Positions 53,257-62,007 of a stretch of DNA of 64,000 bases are shown piece after piece. The DNA comes from Rhizobium sp. ACO-34A (GTDB lineage: Bacteria > Pseudomonadota > Alphaproteobacteria > Rhizobiales > Rhizobiaceae): contig CP021371.1 of NCBI GenBank assembly GCA_002600635.1, forward strand, positions 2,855,001 to 2,919,000, given 5' to 3'. The notes under the pieces were generated by a model that saw only the letters and a list, made by a program, of their open reading frames with translations, was not told where the DNA came from and did not search any database. A program made the translations under genes and the position numbers. Position 1 is the first letter of the stretch; each line of letters begins with the position of its first letter.

Positions 53257-54747
53257 ATGACCAAGATCAATAAGGCCGCCTGCGTCGGCGGCGGCGTCAT
53301 CGGCGGAGCATGGGCAGCCCGCTTCCTGCTCGCGGGCATCGACGTCTCGATGTACGACCCGCATCCGGAAGCGACCCGCATCGTCGGCGAAGTGCTGGCC
53401 AATGCCGAGCGTGCCTATGGCATGCTGACCATGGCCCCGCTGCCGCCGCGTGGCACGCTTTCCTTCGCATCAAGCATTGAGGAAGCCGTGCAAGGCGCTG
53501 ACTGGATTCAGGAAAGCGTGCCCGAGCGGCTGGACCTGAAGCGCGGTGTCCTGACCCAGATCGACGCGGCTGCAAACCCGTCCGCCCTGATCGGCTCGTC
53601 CACCTCCGGCCTGATGCCGACCGATCTCCAGCGCGATATGAAGCATCCGGAACGCTTCTTCGTCGCCCATCCCTACAACCCCGTCTACCTGCTGCCGCTC
53701 GTCGAACTCGTCGGCGGCCAGAAGACGTCGAAGGAAACCATCGCCAGAGCCAAGGAACTCGCCGCCACAATCGGCATGGAAGGCGTGGTCATCGCCAAGG
53801 AAATCGAGGCCTTCGTCGGCGACCGCCTGCTGGAAGCCCTGTGGCGCGAAGCGCTCTGGCTGATCAAGGACGACATCTGCGATACCGAAACCCTCGACAA
53901 TGTGATCCGCTATTCGTTCGGCATGCGCTGGGCGCAGATGGGTCTGTTCGAGACCTATCGCATCGCCGGTGGCGAAGCCGGCATGCGCCACTTCCTCGCC
54001 CAGTTCGGCCCCTGTCTCCAATGGCCCTGGACCAAGTTCACCGACGTCGTCGATCTCGACGACGCGCTGGTCGACAAGATCGGCAGCCAGTCGGATGCGC
54101 AATCCGGCGCCCATGGCATCCGCGAACTCGAACGCATCCGCGACGAAAACCTCGTCGGCATCATGCAGGCATTGAAAGGTGGAAACGGCGGCAAGGGCTG
54201 GGGCGCCGGCAAGCTGCTGGCCGATTTCGAAAGCCGCCTCTGGGCCAATGCCGGCAAGCTCTCGGTCGATACCAGCTCCGCAAAGCCGCTCCGCCTTCTC
54301 GACGTCAAGGTCAACCCGTCCTGGGCTGACTACAACGGCCACATGACCGAATTCCGCTACCTGCAGGTCTTCGGTGACACCTCCGACGCCCTCCTCCGCC
54401 TGATCGGCGTGGACGACGCCTATGTGAAGGACGGCCATAGCTATTACACGGTCGAGACCCACATTCGCCATCTCGGCGAAGCCAAGGTCAACGAGGCGCT
54501 CTACTCCACCTGCCAGGTTCTCTCTGTGGACGAGAAGCGCATCCACGTCTTCCACACGATCCACCGCACTGCGGACGACGAGGCAATCGCAACCGCCGAG
54601 CAGATGCTGCTGCATGTCGATGCCAAGGCCGGCAAGGCGGCGCCTGCTCCGGAAAGCGTGCTTTCGAAGGTGAAGGCAATCGCCGAGGTCCATGCCGCCC
54701 TCCCGAAGCCGGAAGCGGCGGGACGGCATGTGGGACAGAAGAAATGA
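53257..54747 (+). CDS. lcdH: L-carnitine dehydrogenase fused to betainyl-CoA thioesterase
   Basis: 496 residues. Residues 1-320 are a 3-hydroxyacyl-CoA-dehydrogenase-type enzyme: Rossmann site GGGVIGGAWAARF, catalytic His138 and Glu150 in FVAHPYNPVYLLPLVELV. This part oxidises L-carnitine to 3-dehydrocarnitine. Residues about 345-470 form a hotdog thioesterase with NPSWADYNGHMTEFRYLQVF, expected to hydrolyse betainyl-CoA to glycine betaine and CoA. Sinorhizobium has the same fusion; in Pseudomonas the two parts are separate genes. The order (cleavage enzyme, then the fusion) gives the whole carnitine-to-betaine path in two genes. Confidence 0.93.
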   Translation: MTKINKAACVGGGVIGGAWAARFLLAGIDVSMYDPHPEATRIVGEVLANAERAYGMLTMAPLPPRGTLSFASSIEEAVQGADWIQESVPERLDLKRGVLTQIDAAANPSALIGSSTSGLMPTDLQRDMKHPERFFVAHPYNPVYLLPLVELVGGQKTSKETIARAKELAATIGMEGVVIAKEIEAFVGDRLLEALWREALWLIKDDICDTETLDNVIRYSFGMRWAQMGLFETYRIAGGEAGMRHFLAQFGPCLQWPWTKFTDVVDLDDALVDKIGSQSDAQSGAHGIRELERIRDENLVGIMQALKGGNGGKGWGAGKLLADFESRLWANAGKLSVDTSSAKPLRLLDVKVNPSWADYNGHMTEFRYLQVFGDTSDALLRLIGVDDAYVKDGHSYYTVETHIRHLGEAKVNEALYSTCQVLSVDEKRIHVFHTIHRTADDEAIATAEQMLLHVDAKAGKAAPAPESVLSKVKAIAEVHAALPKPEAAGRHVGQKK

Positions 54748-54760
54748 AGCCGGATGGCGC

Positions 54761-54820
54761 TACCCCCCTCTGCCCTGCCGGGCATCTCCCCCTCAAGGGG
54801 GGAGATCGGCAAGGGGTAGT
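54761..54820. repeat. Rhizobial palindromic repeat, copy A
   Basis: Pyrimidine-rich half followed by ATCTCCCCCTCAAGGGGGGAGAT (self-complementary, read in two parts ATCTCCCCC and GGGGGGAGAT). It is nearly identical, in inverted orientation, to the copy at 54926-54969. Such sequences are scattered in intergenic DNA of rhizobia. Confidence 0.75.
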
Positions 54821-54925
54821 GTCCCTACTTCCTATCTTACGCCTCTTCGGGGCGTGACGGGACCTTTGAGAACAGAATAGGACCATCACTGGGCGAGCGA
54901 TAAAAGCGGGACAGCACCGCCATCG

Positions 54926-54969
54926 ATCTCCCCCCTTGAGGGGGAGATGGCCGGCAGGCCAGAGGGGGT
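54926..54969. repeat. Rhizobial palindromic repeat, copy B (inverted)
   Basis: The reverse complement of copy A with a few differences. Together the two copies bracket about 105 bases and could fold into one large cruciform or RNA hairpin upstream of the acyl-CoA dehydrogenase gene. The 105 bases between them show no open frame. Confidence 0.75.
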
Positions 54970-55011
54970 GACAACACGGCACGGTGTTAGCGAACGATTG
55001 GGGGAAAACGC

Positions 55012-56172
55012 ATGAATTTCGGGCTGACCGAAGAACAGGAAATGATCGTCAAGACGGTGCGGGATTTCGTCGAGACGGAAATCTATCCGCATGAGGACGA
55101 GGTAGAGCGGACCGGCACAGTGCCGCCGGAACTCGGGCAGGAAATTGCCCGCAAGTGCAAGGAAATCGGCTTCTTCGGCTGCAATTTTCCGGAAGAGGTC
55201 GGCGGCGCCGGTCTCGACCACACGACGTTCACGCTGGTCGAACGCGAGCTCGGCCGCGGCTCGATGGCGCTGACGGTGTTCTTCGGCCGGCCCTCCGGCA
55301 TCCTGATGGCCTGCAACGACGAGCAGAAGGAAAGATATCTGCTTCCCGCCGTGCGCGGCGACAAGTTCGATGCGCTCGCCATGACCGAACCGGATGCCGG
55401 ATCCGACGTCCGTGGCATGAAGTGTTTCGCGCGGCCTGACGGCGACGACTGGATCGTCAACGGCACCAAGCATTTCATCAGCCACGCCAATATCGCCGAT
55501 TTCGTCATCGTCTTCATTGCCACCGGCGAGGAGCAGACGCCGCGCGGCCCGAAGAAGCTCATCACCTGTTTCCTCGTCGACCGGGGAACGCCCGGCTTCG
55601 AGATTCGCGACGGCTACTCCTCGGTCTCCCATCGCGGCTACAAGAACTGCATCCTGACCTTTGACGAATGCCGCCTGCCGAAGAGCCAGATCCTCGGCGA
55701 ACTGCACAAGGGCTTCGACATCGCCAACGACTGGCTTTACGCGACCCGCCTGACGGTCGCTGCAACCTCCGTCGGCCGGGCACGGCGCGCCTTCGACTAC
55801 GCGCTTTCCTACGCCGCCGAGCGCAAGCAGTTCGGCAAGCCGATCGGAGCCAATCAGGGCGTATCCTTCAAGCTCGCCGACATGATTACCGAAATCGACG
55901 CCGCCGACCTTCTCACCCTCTCCGCCGCATGGCGGCTCGATCAGGGATTGCCTTCCAACCGCGAAATTGCCTCGGCCAAGGTCTTCGCCACGGAAATGCT
56001 TGCCCGCGTCACCGACGAGGCAATCCAGATCTATGGCGGCATGGGCCTGATGGACGACCTGCCGCTCGCCCGCTTCTGGCGCGACGCCCGCGTCGAACGC
56101 ATCTGGGACGGCACCTCGGAAATCCAGCGGCACATCATCAGCCGCGAACTGCTTCGACCGCTGGGGGCATGA
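55012..56172 (+). CDS. Acyl-CoA dehydrogenase, probable gamma-butyrobetainyl-CoA / crotonobetainyl-CoA dehydrogenase
   Basis: 386-residue FAD flavoprotein of normal family length. ALAMTEPDAGSDVRGMKC, VSHRGYKNCILTFDECRLP, QIYGGMGLMDDLPLARFWRD and the C-terminal IWDGTSEIQRHIISREL are present. The position of the usual catalytic glutamate (IYEGTxxIQ) is an aspartate here (IWDGT), a shorter base that changes geometry. Context points to desaturation of gamma-butyrobetainyl-CoA, the CaiA-type step in reverse of the enteric pathway. It lies between two repeat clusters, with 28 and 40 bases between CDS and repeats, and is followed by the CoA synthetase gene. Confidence 0.87.
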   Translation: MNFGLTEEQEMIVKTVRDFVETEIYPHEDEVERTGTVPPELGQEIARKCKEIGFFGCNFPEEVGGAGLDHTTFTLVERELGRGSMALTVFFGRPSGILMACNDEQKERYLLPAVRGDKFDALAMTEPDAGSDVRGMKCFARPDGDDWIVNGTKHFISHANIADFVIVFIATGEEQTPRGPKKLITCFLVDRGTPGFEIRDGYSSVSHRGYKNCILTFDECRLPKSQILGELHKGFDIANDWLYATRLTVAATSVGRARRAFDYALSYAAERKQFGKPIGANQGVSFKLADMITEIDAADLLTLSAAWRLDQGLPSNREIASAKVFATEMLARVTDEAIQIYGGMGLMDDLPLARFWRDARVERIWDGTSEIQRHIISRELLRPLGA

Positions 56173-56194
56173 GGATGGAAGACGTATACCTTCA

Positions 56195-56317
56195 CCCCTC
56201 ATCCGCCTGCCGGCACCTTCTCCCCGCGAGCGGGGAGAAGGAGGATCGATCGCCAGCGGTGCCGCAAGCCCCTTCTCCCCGCTCGCGGGGAGAAGGTCCC
56301 GGTAGGGGGATGAGGGG
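56195..56317. repeat. Rhizobial inverted repeat with nested palindromes
   Basis: CCCCTCATCC (56195-56204) and GGATGAGGGG (56308-56317) are the ends. Inside are two copies of the palindrome CTTCTCCCCGC/GCGGGGAGAAG (about 56217-56241 and 56271-56296). This is the other common rhizobial intergenic repeat. It fills the gap between the dehydrogenase and synthetase genes. Confidence 0.8.
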
Positions 56318-56338
56318 CATAGACCAAGGTGGCAAGGC

Positions 56339-58396
56339 ATGACCATCCGTCCCCTCGACCGCCTGATCCGCCCGAAATCGATCGCCGTCTACGGCGGCAA
56401 GGAGGCACGCAGGGTCATCGAGCAATGCGACAAGATGGGTTTCGCCGGCGAGATCTGGCCGGTTCATCCGAAGCTCGACGAGATCTTCGGCCGCAAATGC
56501 TATCGCAGCACCGCCGAACTACCCTCGCCCCCCGATGCATCCTTCGTCGGCGTCAACCGGGCGCTGACCATCGACATCATCCGCGAATTGTCCGCCATCG
56601 GCGCAGGTGGTGCGGTCTGTTATGCCTCCGGTTTTCGTGAGGCAATGAGCGAACTGTCTGATGGCGGCGATCTGCAGGAAGCGCTCGTGACCGCCGCCGG
56701 CGACATGCCGATCATCGGCCCCAACTGCTATGGCCTGATCAACATGCTGGACGGCGCGCTTCTCTGGCCGGACCAGCACGGCATGGTCCGGGCAACGAAG
56801 GGCGTCGCCATCCTTACGCAGTCGTCCAACATCGCCTGCAACATCTCCATGCAGACCCGCGGACTGCCGCTCGCCTACCTGATGACAGCCGGCAACCAGG
56901 CGCAGACCGGCCTTTCCGGCCTGGCCTGCGCCGTACTCGAAGACCCGCGCGTGACGGCCGTCGGCCTCCATATCGAAGGTTTCGACGACATCCGCACCCT
57001 TGAGCGGCTTGCGCTCCGTGCCCGCGAACTGAAGAAGCCTGTCATCGCACTGAAGGTCGGAAAGTCGGAAGCGGCGCAGAAGGCCACCGTCTCGCACACG
57101 GCATCGCTTGCCGGCAACGACGCTGTCTCGAGCGCGGTTCTGGAGCGTCTCGGCATCGGCCGGGTTCATAGCCTGCCGGCCATGCTGGAAACGCTGAAAC
57201 TGCTGCATCTTTACGGGCCGCTCGCAGATACAGACATTTCCTCCATGAGCTGTTCAGGCGGCGAGGCATCGCTGATGTCGGATGCCGCAGTCGGCCGGAA
57301 CATCCACTACCGCGACCTGAAGCCCGAACAGCTGGGTCCCCTGCGTGAGAGCCTGGGCGAGATGGTGACGCTCGCCAATCCGCTCGACTACCACACCTTC
57401 GTCTGGGGCAATCTGGAACGCCAGACGGCTGCCTTCACCGCAATGATGTCCGGCGGATACACGATGAACCTCGTGGTGCTGGATTTCCCGCGCGGGGACC
57501 GTTGCGATTCCTGCGACTGGATGACGACCGTCGATGCCATCGTCGCGGCAGCCCGCACGACAGGCGCGCGCGCCGGCGTCGTCGCCAGCCTCGGCGAGAA
57601 CATGCCGGAGGACATCGCACTCGGCCTGATGGAAGAAAACGTGGTGCCGTTCTCCGGTATCGACGAGGCGCTGACCGCCGTGGAAATTGCCGGAGCGATC
57701 GGCGCAGCCTGGGCAAAGCCGACGCCCGCCCCGTTGATCGACGCGGCCACATCCGTGGGCGAACTGGCGCTGCTCTTCGAGGATACGGCCAAGGCGGAGC
57801 TTGCGGTTTTCGGCGTTCCGGTTCCCAAAGGCAAGGTTGTCGCGACACCGGAAGAGGCAGCAAAGGGAGCGGAGGAAATCGGCTTCCCGGTCGTCCTCAA
57901 GGGCCTCGGCATTGCTCACAAGACCGAAGCCGGCGCGGTCCTCCTCAATCTTTCCGACGCTGAATCGGTACGTGAAGCAGCGGCGCTAATGGCCGGTGTC
58001 GCCACAGGTCTTCTGGTCGAGAAAATGGCGCCGAAACCGGTCGCCGAGATCATCATCGGCGCGATGCGCGATCCGGTGGCCGGCCCTGTGCTGACGATCG
58101 GCGCCGGCGGAATTCTCGTTGAACTGCTGGAGGATAGTGCCATGCTGACACTGCCGACGACACCGGAAACCATCCGCGAGACGATCGGACGTCTCAAGGT
58201 TTCGAAACTTCTGGACGGTTATCGCGGCGGACCGGCAGGCGATAAGGATGCCTTGGTACAAACGGTCGCAGCCGTGGCACATTATGTCGCAGCCAATGCG
58301 TCCAAAGTCGAAGAAGTCGACATTAATCCCGTATTGGTGTTGCCTGCAGGTGCGGGCGTCGTTGCCGTGGATGCCCTGATCCGGAAGAGGAGTTGA
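56339..58396 (+). CDS. NDP-forming acyl-CoA synthetase (acetate-CoA ligase family), probable betaine-CoA ligase
   Basis: 685 residues combining both subunits of the ADP-forming acyl-CoA synthetase superfamily. The N-terminal CoA-binding domain starts PLDRLIRPKSIAVYGGKEAR. The ligase domain holds the phosphohistidine His253 in TVSHTASLAGND. The C-terminal ATP-grasp domain (about 470-685) includes GFPVVLKGLGIAHKTEAGAV and VEEVDINPVLVLP. It activates a carboxylate with ATP through phosphoenzyme and acyl-phosphate. Between an acyl-CoA dehydrogenase and a CaiD-like hydratase, the substrate is probably gamma-butyrobetaine, crotonobetaine or carnitine. Enteric bacteria use CaiC (AMP-forming) and CaiB (transferase) for this; an NDP-forming enzyme is a different solution. 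Confidence 0.87.
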   Translation: MTIRPLDRLIRPKSIAVYGGKEARRVIEQCDKMGFAGEIWPVHPKLDEIFGRKCYRSTAELPSPPDASFVGVNRALTIDIIRELSAIGAGGAVCYASGFREAMSELSDGGDLQEALVTAAGDMPIIGPNCYGLINMLDGALLWPDQHGMVRATKGVAILTQSSNIACNISMQTRGLPLAYLMTAGNQAQTGLSGLACAVLEDPRVTAVGLHIEGFDDIRTLERLALRARELKKPVIALKVGKSEAAQKATVSHTASLAGNDAVSSAVLERLGIGRVHSLPAMLETLKLLHLYGPLADTDISSMSCSGGEASLMSDAAVGRNIHYRDLKPEQLGPLRESLGEMVTLANPLDYHTFVWGNLERQTAAFTAMMSGGYTMNLVVLDFPRGDRCDSCDWMTTVDAIVAAARTTGARAGVVASLGENMPEDIALGLMEENVVPFSGIDEALTAVEIAGAIGAAWAKPTPAPLIDAATSVGELALLFEDTAKAELAVFGVPVPKGKVVATPEEAAKGAEEIGFPVVLKGLGIAHKTEAGAVLLNLSDAESVREAAALMAGVATGLLVEKMAPKPVAEIIIGAMRDPVAGPVLTIGAGGILVELLEDSAMLTLPTTPETIRETIGRLKVSKLLDGYRGGPAGDKDALVQTVAAVAHYVAANASKVEEVDINPVLVLPAGAGVVAVDALIRKRS

Positions 58397-58400
58397 TTGC

Positions 58401-59183
58401 ATGACCGACCCCATCCGCACCAGACGCGAAGGCGGCATCCTCGAAGTCACCATCGACCGCCCGAAGGCGAACGCCATAGACCTGAAAACCAGCCGCATCA
58501 TGGGCGAGGTTTTCCGTGATTTCCGCGACGACCCTGAACTGCGCGTCGCCATCGTGACCGCCTCCGGAGAGAAGTTCTTCTGCGCTGGCTGGGATCTGAA
58601 GGCCGCTGCAGACGGCGATGCTGTCGACGGCGATTATGGCATCGGCGGCTTCGGCGGCATGCAGGAACTGCGCGACCTCAACAAGCCGATCATTGCCGCC
58701 ATCAACGGGATCTGTTGCGGCGGTGGTTTCGAGATCGCCCTGTCGACCGATCTCATTCTCGCGGCAGAACACGCGACCTTCGCCCTGCCCGAGATCCGCT
58801 CCGGCACCGTGGCGGATGCCGCCTCGATCAAGCTGCCGAAGCGCATCCCCTATCACATCGCCATGGACATGCTGCTGACGGGCCGCTGGCTCGATGTGCA
58901 GGAGGGCCATCGCTGGGGCTTCGTCAACGAAATCCTTCCCGCCGACAAGCTGATGGAGCGAGCCTGGGAACTCGCCCGTCTGCTCGAGAGCGGTCCGCCG
59001 CTGGTTTACGCGGCCATCAAGGAAATCGTCCGCGACGCCGAAGGCAAGGATTTTCCCGCCGCGATGAACAAGATCACCAAGCGGCAATATCGCACGGTCG
59101 ACGTGCTCTATTCGAGCGAGGATCAGCTCGAAGGCGCCCGCGCCTTCGCGGAAAAGCGCGATCCCGTGTGGAAAGGCAGATAA
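58401..59183 (+). CDS. caiD: Crotonobetainyl-CoA hydratase / carnitinyl-CoA dehydratase (CaiD-like)
   Basis: 260-residue crotonase-fold enzyme, close to E. coli CaiD in length and sequence: LDVTI-type start EVTIDRPKANAID, FFCAGWDLKAA, GGGFEIALSTDLI, FALPEIRSG and the C terminus AFAEKRDPVWKGR. Glu111 and Glu131 stand at exactly the CaiD positions. It interconverts crotonobetainyl-CoA and L-carnitinyl-CoA. It follows the synthetase gene by four bases. In an aerobic rhizobium the direction is presumably hydration, feeding carnitine to LcdH. Confidence 0.93.
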   Translation: MTDPIRTRREGGILEVTIDRPKANAIDLKTSRIMGEVFRDFRDDPELRVAIVTASGEKFFCAGWDLKAAADGDAVDGDYGIGGFGGMQELRDLNKPIIAAINGICCGGGFEIALSTDLILAAEHATFALPEIRSGTVADAASIKLPKRIPYHIAMDMLLTGRWLDVQEGHRWGFVNEILPADKLMERAWELARLLESGPPLVYAAIKEIVRDAEGKDFPAAMNKITKRQYRTVDVLYSSEDQLEGARAFAEKRDPVWKGR

Positions 59184-59304
59184 AAGAGATCGAGGGAGGC
59201 CTTCGGAGACCCGGCCTGATGCCACGGCATCGAAACGGTCCCCGCATCACGGAACAAAAACAACATGCCGGATGCGCCCAACCAACCAGAGAAGGAACAG
59301 GCTA

Positions 59305-60894
59305 ATGAACGATTATACGAAATACCTCGCAGGTCGTGTCACATCCGCCGGCATGAACCGTCGTGAATTCATGGGGCGAGCCATGGCCGCGGGCTTGACG
59401 CTTACAGCCGCAAGCAGCCTTTTCGCAGCCAACGCCGAAGCCCAGGAGCCCAAGAAGGGCGGCCACCTGAAGCTCGGCCTTGAAGGCGGTTCGGCCACGG
59501 ACAGCAAGGATCCGGCAAAATTCCTGTCGCAGTTCATGTTCTGCGTCGGCCGTTGCTGGGGCGACATGCTGGTCGAAAGCGATCCGCTGACCGGCGCCGC
59601 CGTTCCGGCCCTTGCCGAAAGCTGGGAGCCTTCCGCCGACGCCGCCACCTGGACCTTCAAGATCCGCAAGGGCGTGCAGTTCCACAATGGCAAGGAACTG
59701 ACGGTTGACGACGTCATCGCCACCCTCAAGCGCCACACCGACGAAAAGTCGGAATCCGGCGCGCTCGGCGTGATGAAGTCCATCAAGGAAATCAAGAAGG
59801 ACGGCGACGACCTCGTCCTCGTGCTGACCGAGGGCAATGCGGACATGCCGCTGCTCCTCACCGACTATCACCTCGTCATCCAGCCGAACGGCGGCAATGA
59901 CGATCCGCTGGCCTCTATCGGCACCGGTCCCTACAAGCTGACCAGCTTTGAAGCCGGCGTTCGCGCAACCCTCGAAAAGAACCCGAACGACTGGCGTTCC
60001 GACCGCGGCTACGTCGATTCGATCGAGATCATCGGCATGAACGACGCCACCGCCCGCATCGCGGCGCTGTCCTCCGGTCAGGTTCACTACATCAACCGCG
60101 TCGACCCGAAGACCGTGGCGCTTCTGAAGCGCGCACCGAATGTCGAGATCCTCAGCACCTCCGGTCGCGGCCACTACGTCTTCATCATGCATTGCAACAC
60201 CGCGCCGTTCGACAACAACGACCTGCGGCTTGCGCTCAAATACGCCATGGACCGCGAAACCATGGTGGAAAAGATCCTCGGCGGTTACGGCAAGGTCGGT
60301 AACGACTTCCCGATCAACAACACCTATGCCCTCTTCCCCGAAGGCATCGAGCAGCGCGCCTACGATCCCGACAAGGCAGCCTTCCACTTCAAGAAGTCTG
60401 GCCATTCCGGCTCGGTGCTGCTGCGCACCTCGGAAGTCGCCTTCCCTGGTGCCGTCGATGCGGCCGTTCTCTATCAGGAAAGCGCCAAGAAGGCCGGCAT
60501 CGACATCGAAGTGAAGCGCGAACCGGGCGACGGCTACTGGTCGAACGTCTGGAACGTCCAGCCCTTCTCCACCTCCTACTGGGGCGGCCGACCGACCCAG
60601 GACCAGATGTATTCCACCGCCTATCTTTCGACGGCGGACTGGAACGACACCCGCTTCCTGCGTCCGGACTTCGACAAGCTCCTGCTGCAGGCCCGCTCGG
60701 AACTCGACGAGACCAAGCGCAAGGAAATGTATCGTGAGATGGCGATGATGGTCCGCGACGAAGGCGGCCTGATCCTGCCGATGTTCAACGACTTCGTGAA
60801 CGCCTCCAGCACCAAGCTGAAGGGCTACGTCCACGACATCGGCAACGACATGTCGAACGGCTACGTCGCAACCCGCGTCTGGCTTGAAAGTTGA
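59305..60894 (+). CDS. ABC importer, periplasmic binding protein family 5 (DppA/OppA-like, Tat signal)
   Basis: 529-residue binding protein. The twin-arginine signal is MNRREFMGRAMAAGLTLTAA with cleavage after NAEAQ. Family-5 features: AESWEPSADAATWTFKIRKG, GVQFHNGKELTVDDV, IGTGPYKLTSFEAG and RLALKYAMDRETMVEKIL. AAGGAACA precedes the ATG at 59305. Peptide-type binding proteins also carry nickel, glutathione and other compounds. Here it probably serves a betaine or acyl-betaine because it follows caiD by 121 bases on the same strand. Confidence 0.92.
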   Translation: MNDYTKYLAGRVTSAGMNRREFMGRAMAAGLTLTAASSLFAANAEAQEPKKGGHLKLGLEGGSATDSKDPAKFLSQFMFCVGRCWGDMLVESDPLTGAAVPALAESWEPSADAATWTFKIRKGVQFHNGKELTVDDVIATLKRHTDEKSESGALGVMKSIKEIKKDGDDLVLVLTEGNADMPLLLTDYHLVIQPNGGNDDPLASIGTGPYKLTSFEAGVRATLEKNPNDWRSDRGYVDSIEIIGMNDATARIAALSSGQVHYINRVDPKTVALLKRAPNVEILSTSGRGHYVFIMHCNTAPFDNNDLRLALKYAMDRETMVEKILGGYGKVGNDFPINNTYALFPEGIEQRAYDPDKAAFHFKKSGHSGSVLLRTSEVAFPGAVDAAVLYQESAKKAGIDIEVKREPGDGYWSNVWNVQPFSTSYWGGRPTQDQMYSTAYLSTADWNDTRFLRPDFDKLLLQARSELDETKRKEMYREMAMMVRDEGGLILPMFNDFVNASSTKLKGYVHDIGNDMSNGYVATRVWLES

Positions 60895-61002
60895 CGAAAA
60901 TGAGGCAGGGCCGCATGATGCGTCCCTGACATTTCACAGGGATCCGCGTCCGGGCACGGTCGCGGGTCCCGCTCGATTTTCAATAAAGCCTTATCGGAGC
61001 CC

Positions 61003-62007
61003 ATGACCCAGTTGCCTGACGCCGGTTCGCCGTCACTCAGATTCCGCGAACGATATCCGCTGGTTGCGCTGATCTTGCAGCGCTTCCTCCTCAGTCTCGG
61101 CCTGCTGATCGCCGTATCCATGTTGATCTATGGCGGTGTGGAAGCCCTGCCGGGTGACTTCGCGACGACCTATCTCGGCCAGTCCGCCACGCCGCAGGCC
61201 GTTGCCAACATCCGTTCGGAACTTGGCCTCGACCGGCCCATAGTCACCCGCTATTTCGAGTGGCTGGGCAACGCTTTGCATGGCGATTTCGGCACCTCCT
61301 GGGCAAGCCGCAATTCCGTGACGGAGCAGATCGGCAAGCGCCTCGGCAACTCGCTGGCTCTTGCGGGACTGGCAGCGATCATATCCGTGCCGCTGGCCGT
61401 CGGGCTCGGCATGCTGGCGGTGCATTTCCGCAACCGGCTGCCCGACCGCATCATCAACATCGTCTCGCTGGCGGCCATCTCGCTTCCCGAGTTCTTCATC
61501 GGCTACCTGCTGATCCTCTTCTTTGCCATCAACTTCGGCATCGCGACCTTTCCGGCAACCGTGCATGACGGCATGACCATATCCGAACGCCTGCAGGCCA
61601 TGGCGCTGCCCACGGCAACGCTGGTCCTCGTCGTTCTCGCCCACATGATGCGCATGACCCGCGCCGCGATCCTGTCGGTCATGTCGTCGGCCTATATGGA
61701 AACGGCGGAACTGAAGGGCCTCTCCGCCTTCCGCGCCATCGTAAAGCACGCCGCACCCAACGCGCTCGCCCCCATCGTCAACGTCGTAGCCCTCAACCTC
61801 GCCTATCTCGTGGTCGGCGTCGTCGTGGTCGAGGTGGTCTTCGTCTATCCCGGCATGGGCCAGTACATGGTCGACGCGGTGACCGTCCGCGACATGCCCG
61901 TCGTACAGGCCTGCGGCCTCATCTTCGCCGCCGTCTACATCTTCCTGAACATGCTGGCCGATATCATCGCGATCATCGCCAATCCGAGACTGAGGCATCC
62001 GCGATGA
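61003..62007 (+). CDS. ABC importer, permease (DppB-like)
   Basis: 334-residue inner-membrane protein with six helices. An EAA-type loop, YMETAELKGLSAFRAIVKHA, and FVYPGMGQYMVDAVTVRDMP near the end are typical of DppB/OppB. The stop overlaps the DppC-like start by four bases (ATGA at 62004). Confidence 0.92.
   Translation: MTQLPDAGSPSLRFRERYPLVALILQRFLLSLGLLIAVSMLIYGGVEALPGDFATTYLGQSATPQAVANIRSELGLDRPIVTRYFEWLGNALHGDFGTSWASRNSVTEQIGKRLGNSLALAGLAAIISVPLAVGLGMLAVHFRNRLPDRIINIVSLAAISLPEFFIGYLLILFFAINFGIATFPATVHDGMTISERLQAMALPTATLVLVVLAHMMRMTRAAILSVMSSAYMETAELKGLSAFRAIVKHAAPNALAPIVNVVALNLAYLVVGVVVVEVVFVYPGMGQYMVDAVTVRDMPVVQACGLIFAAVYIFLNMLADIIAIIANPRLRHPR

Noticed and set aside
54761..54969. Inverted repeats that could be ends of a small insertion element
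   Set aside because: Only about 105 bases lie between, with no transposase or target duplication; they match scattered rhizobial palindromic repeats.
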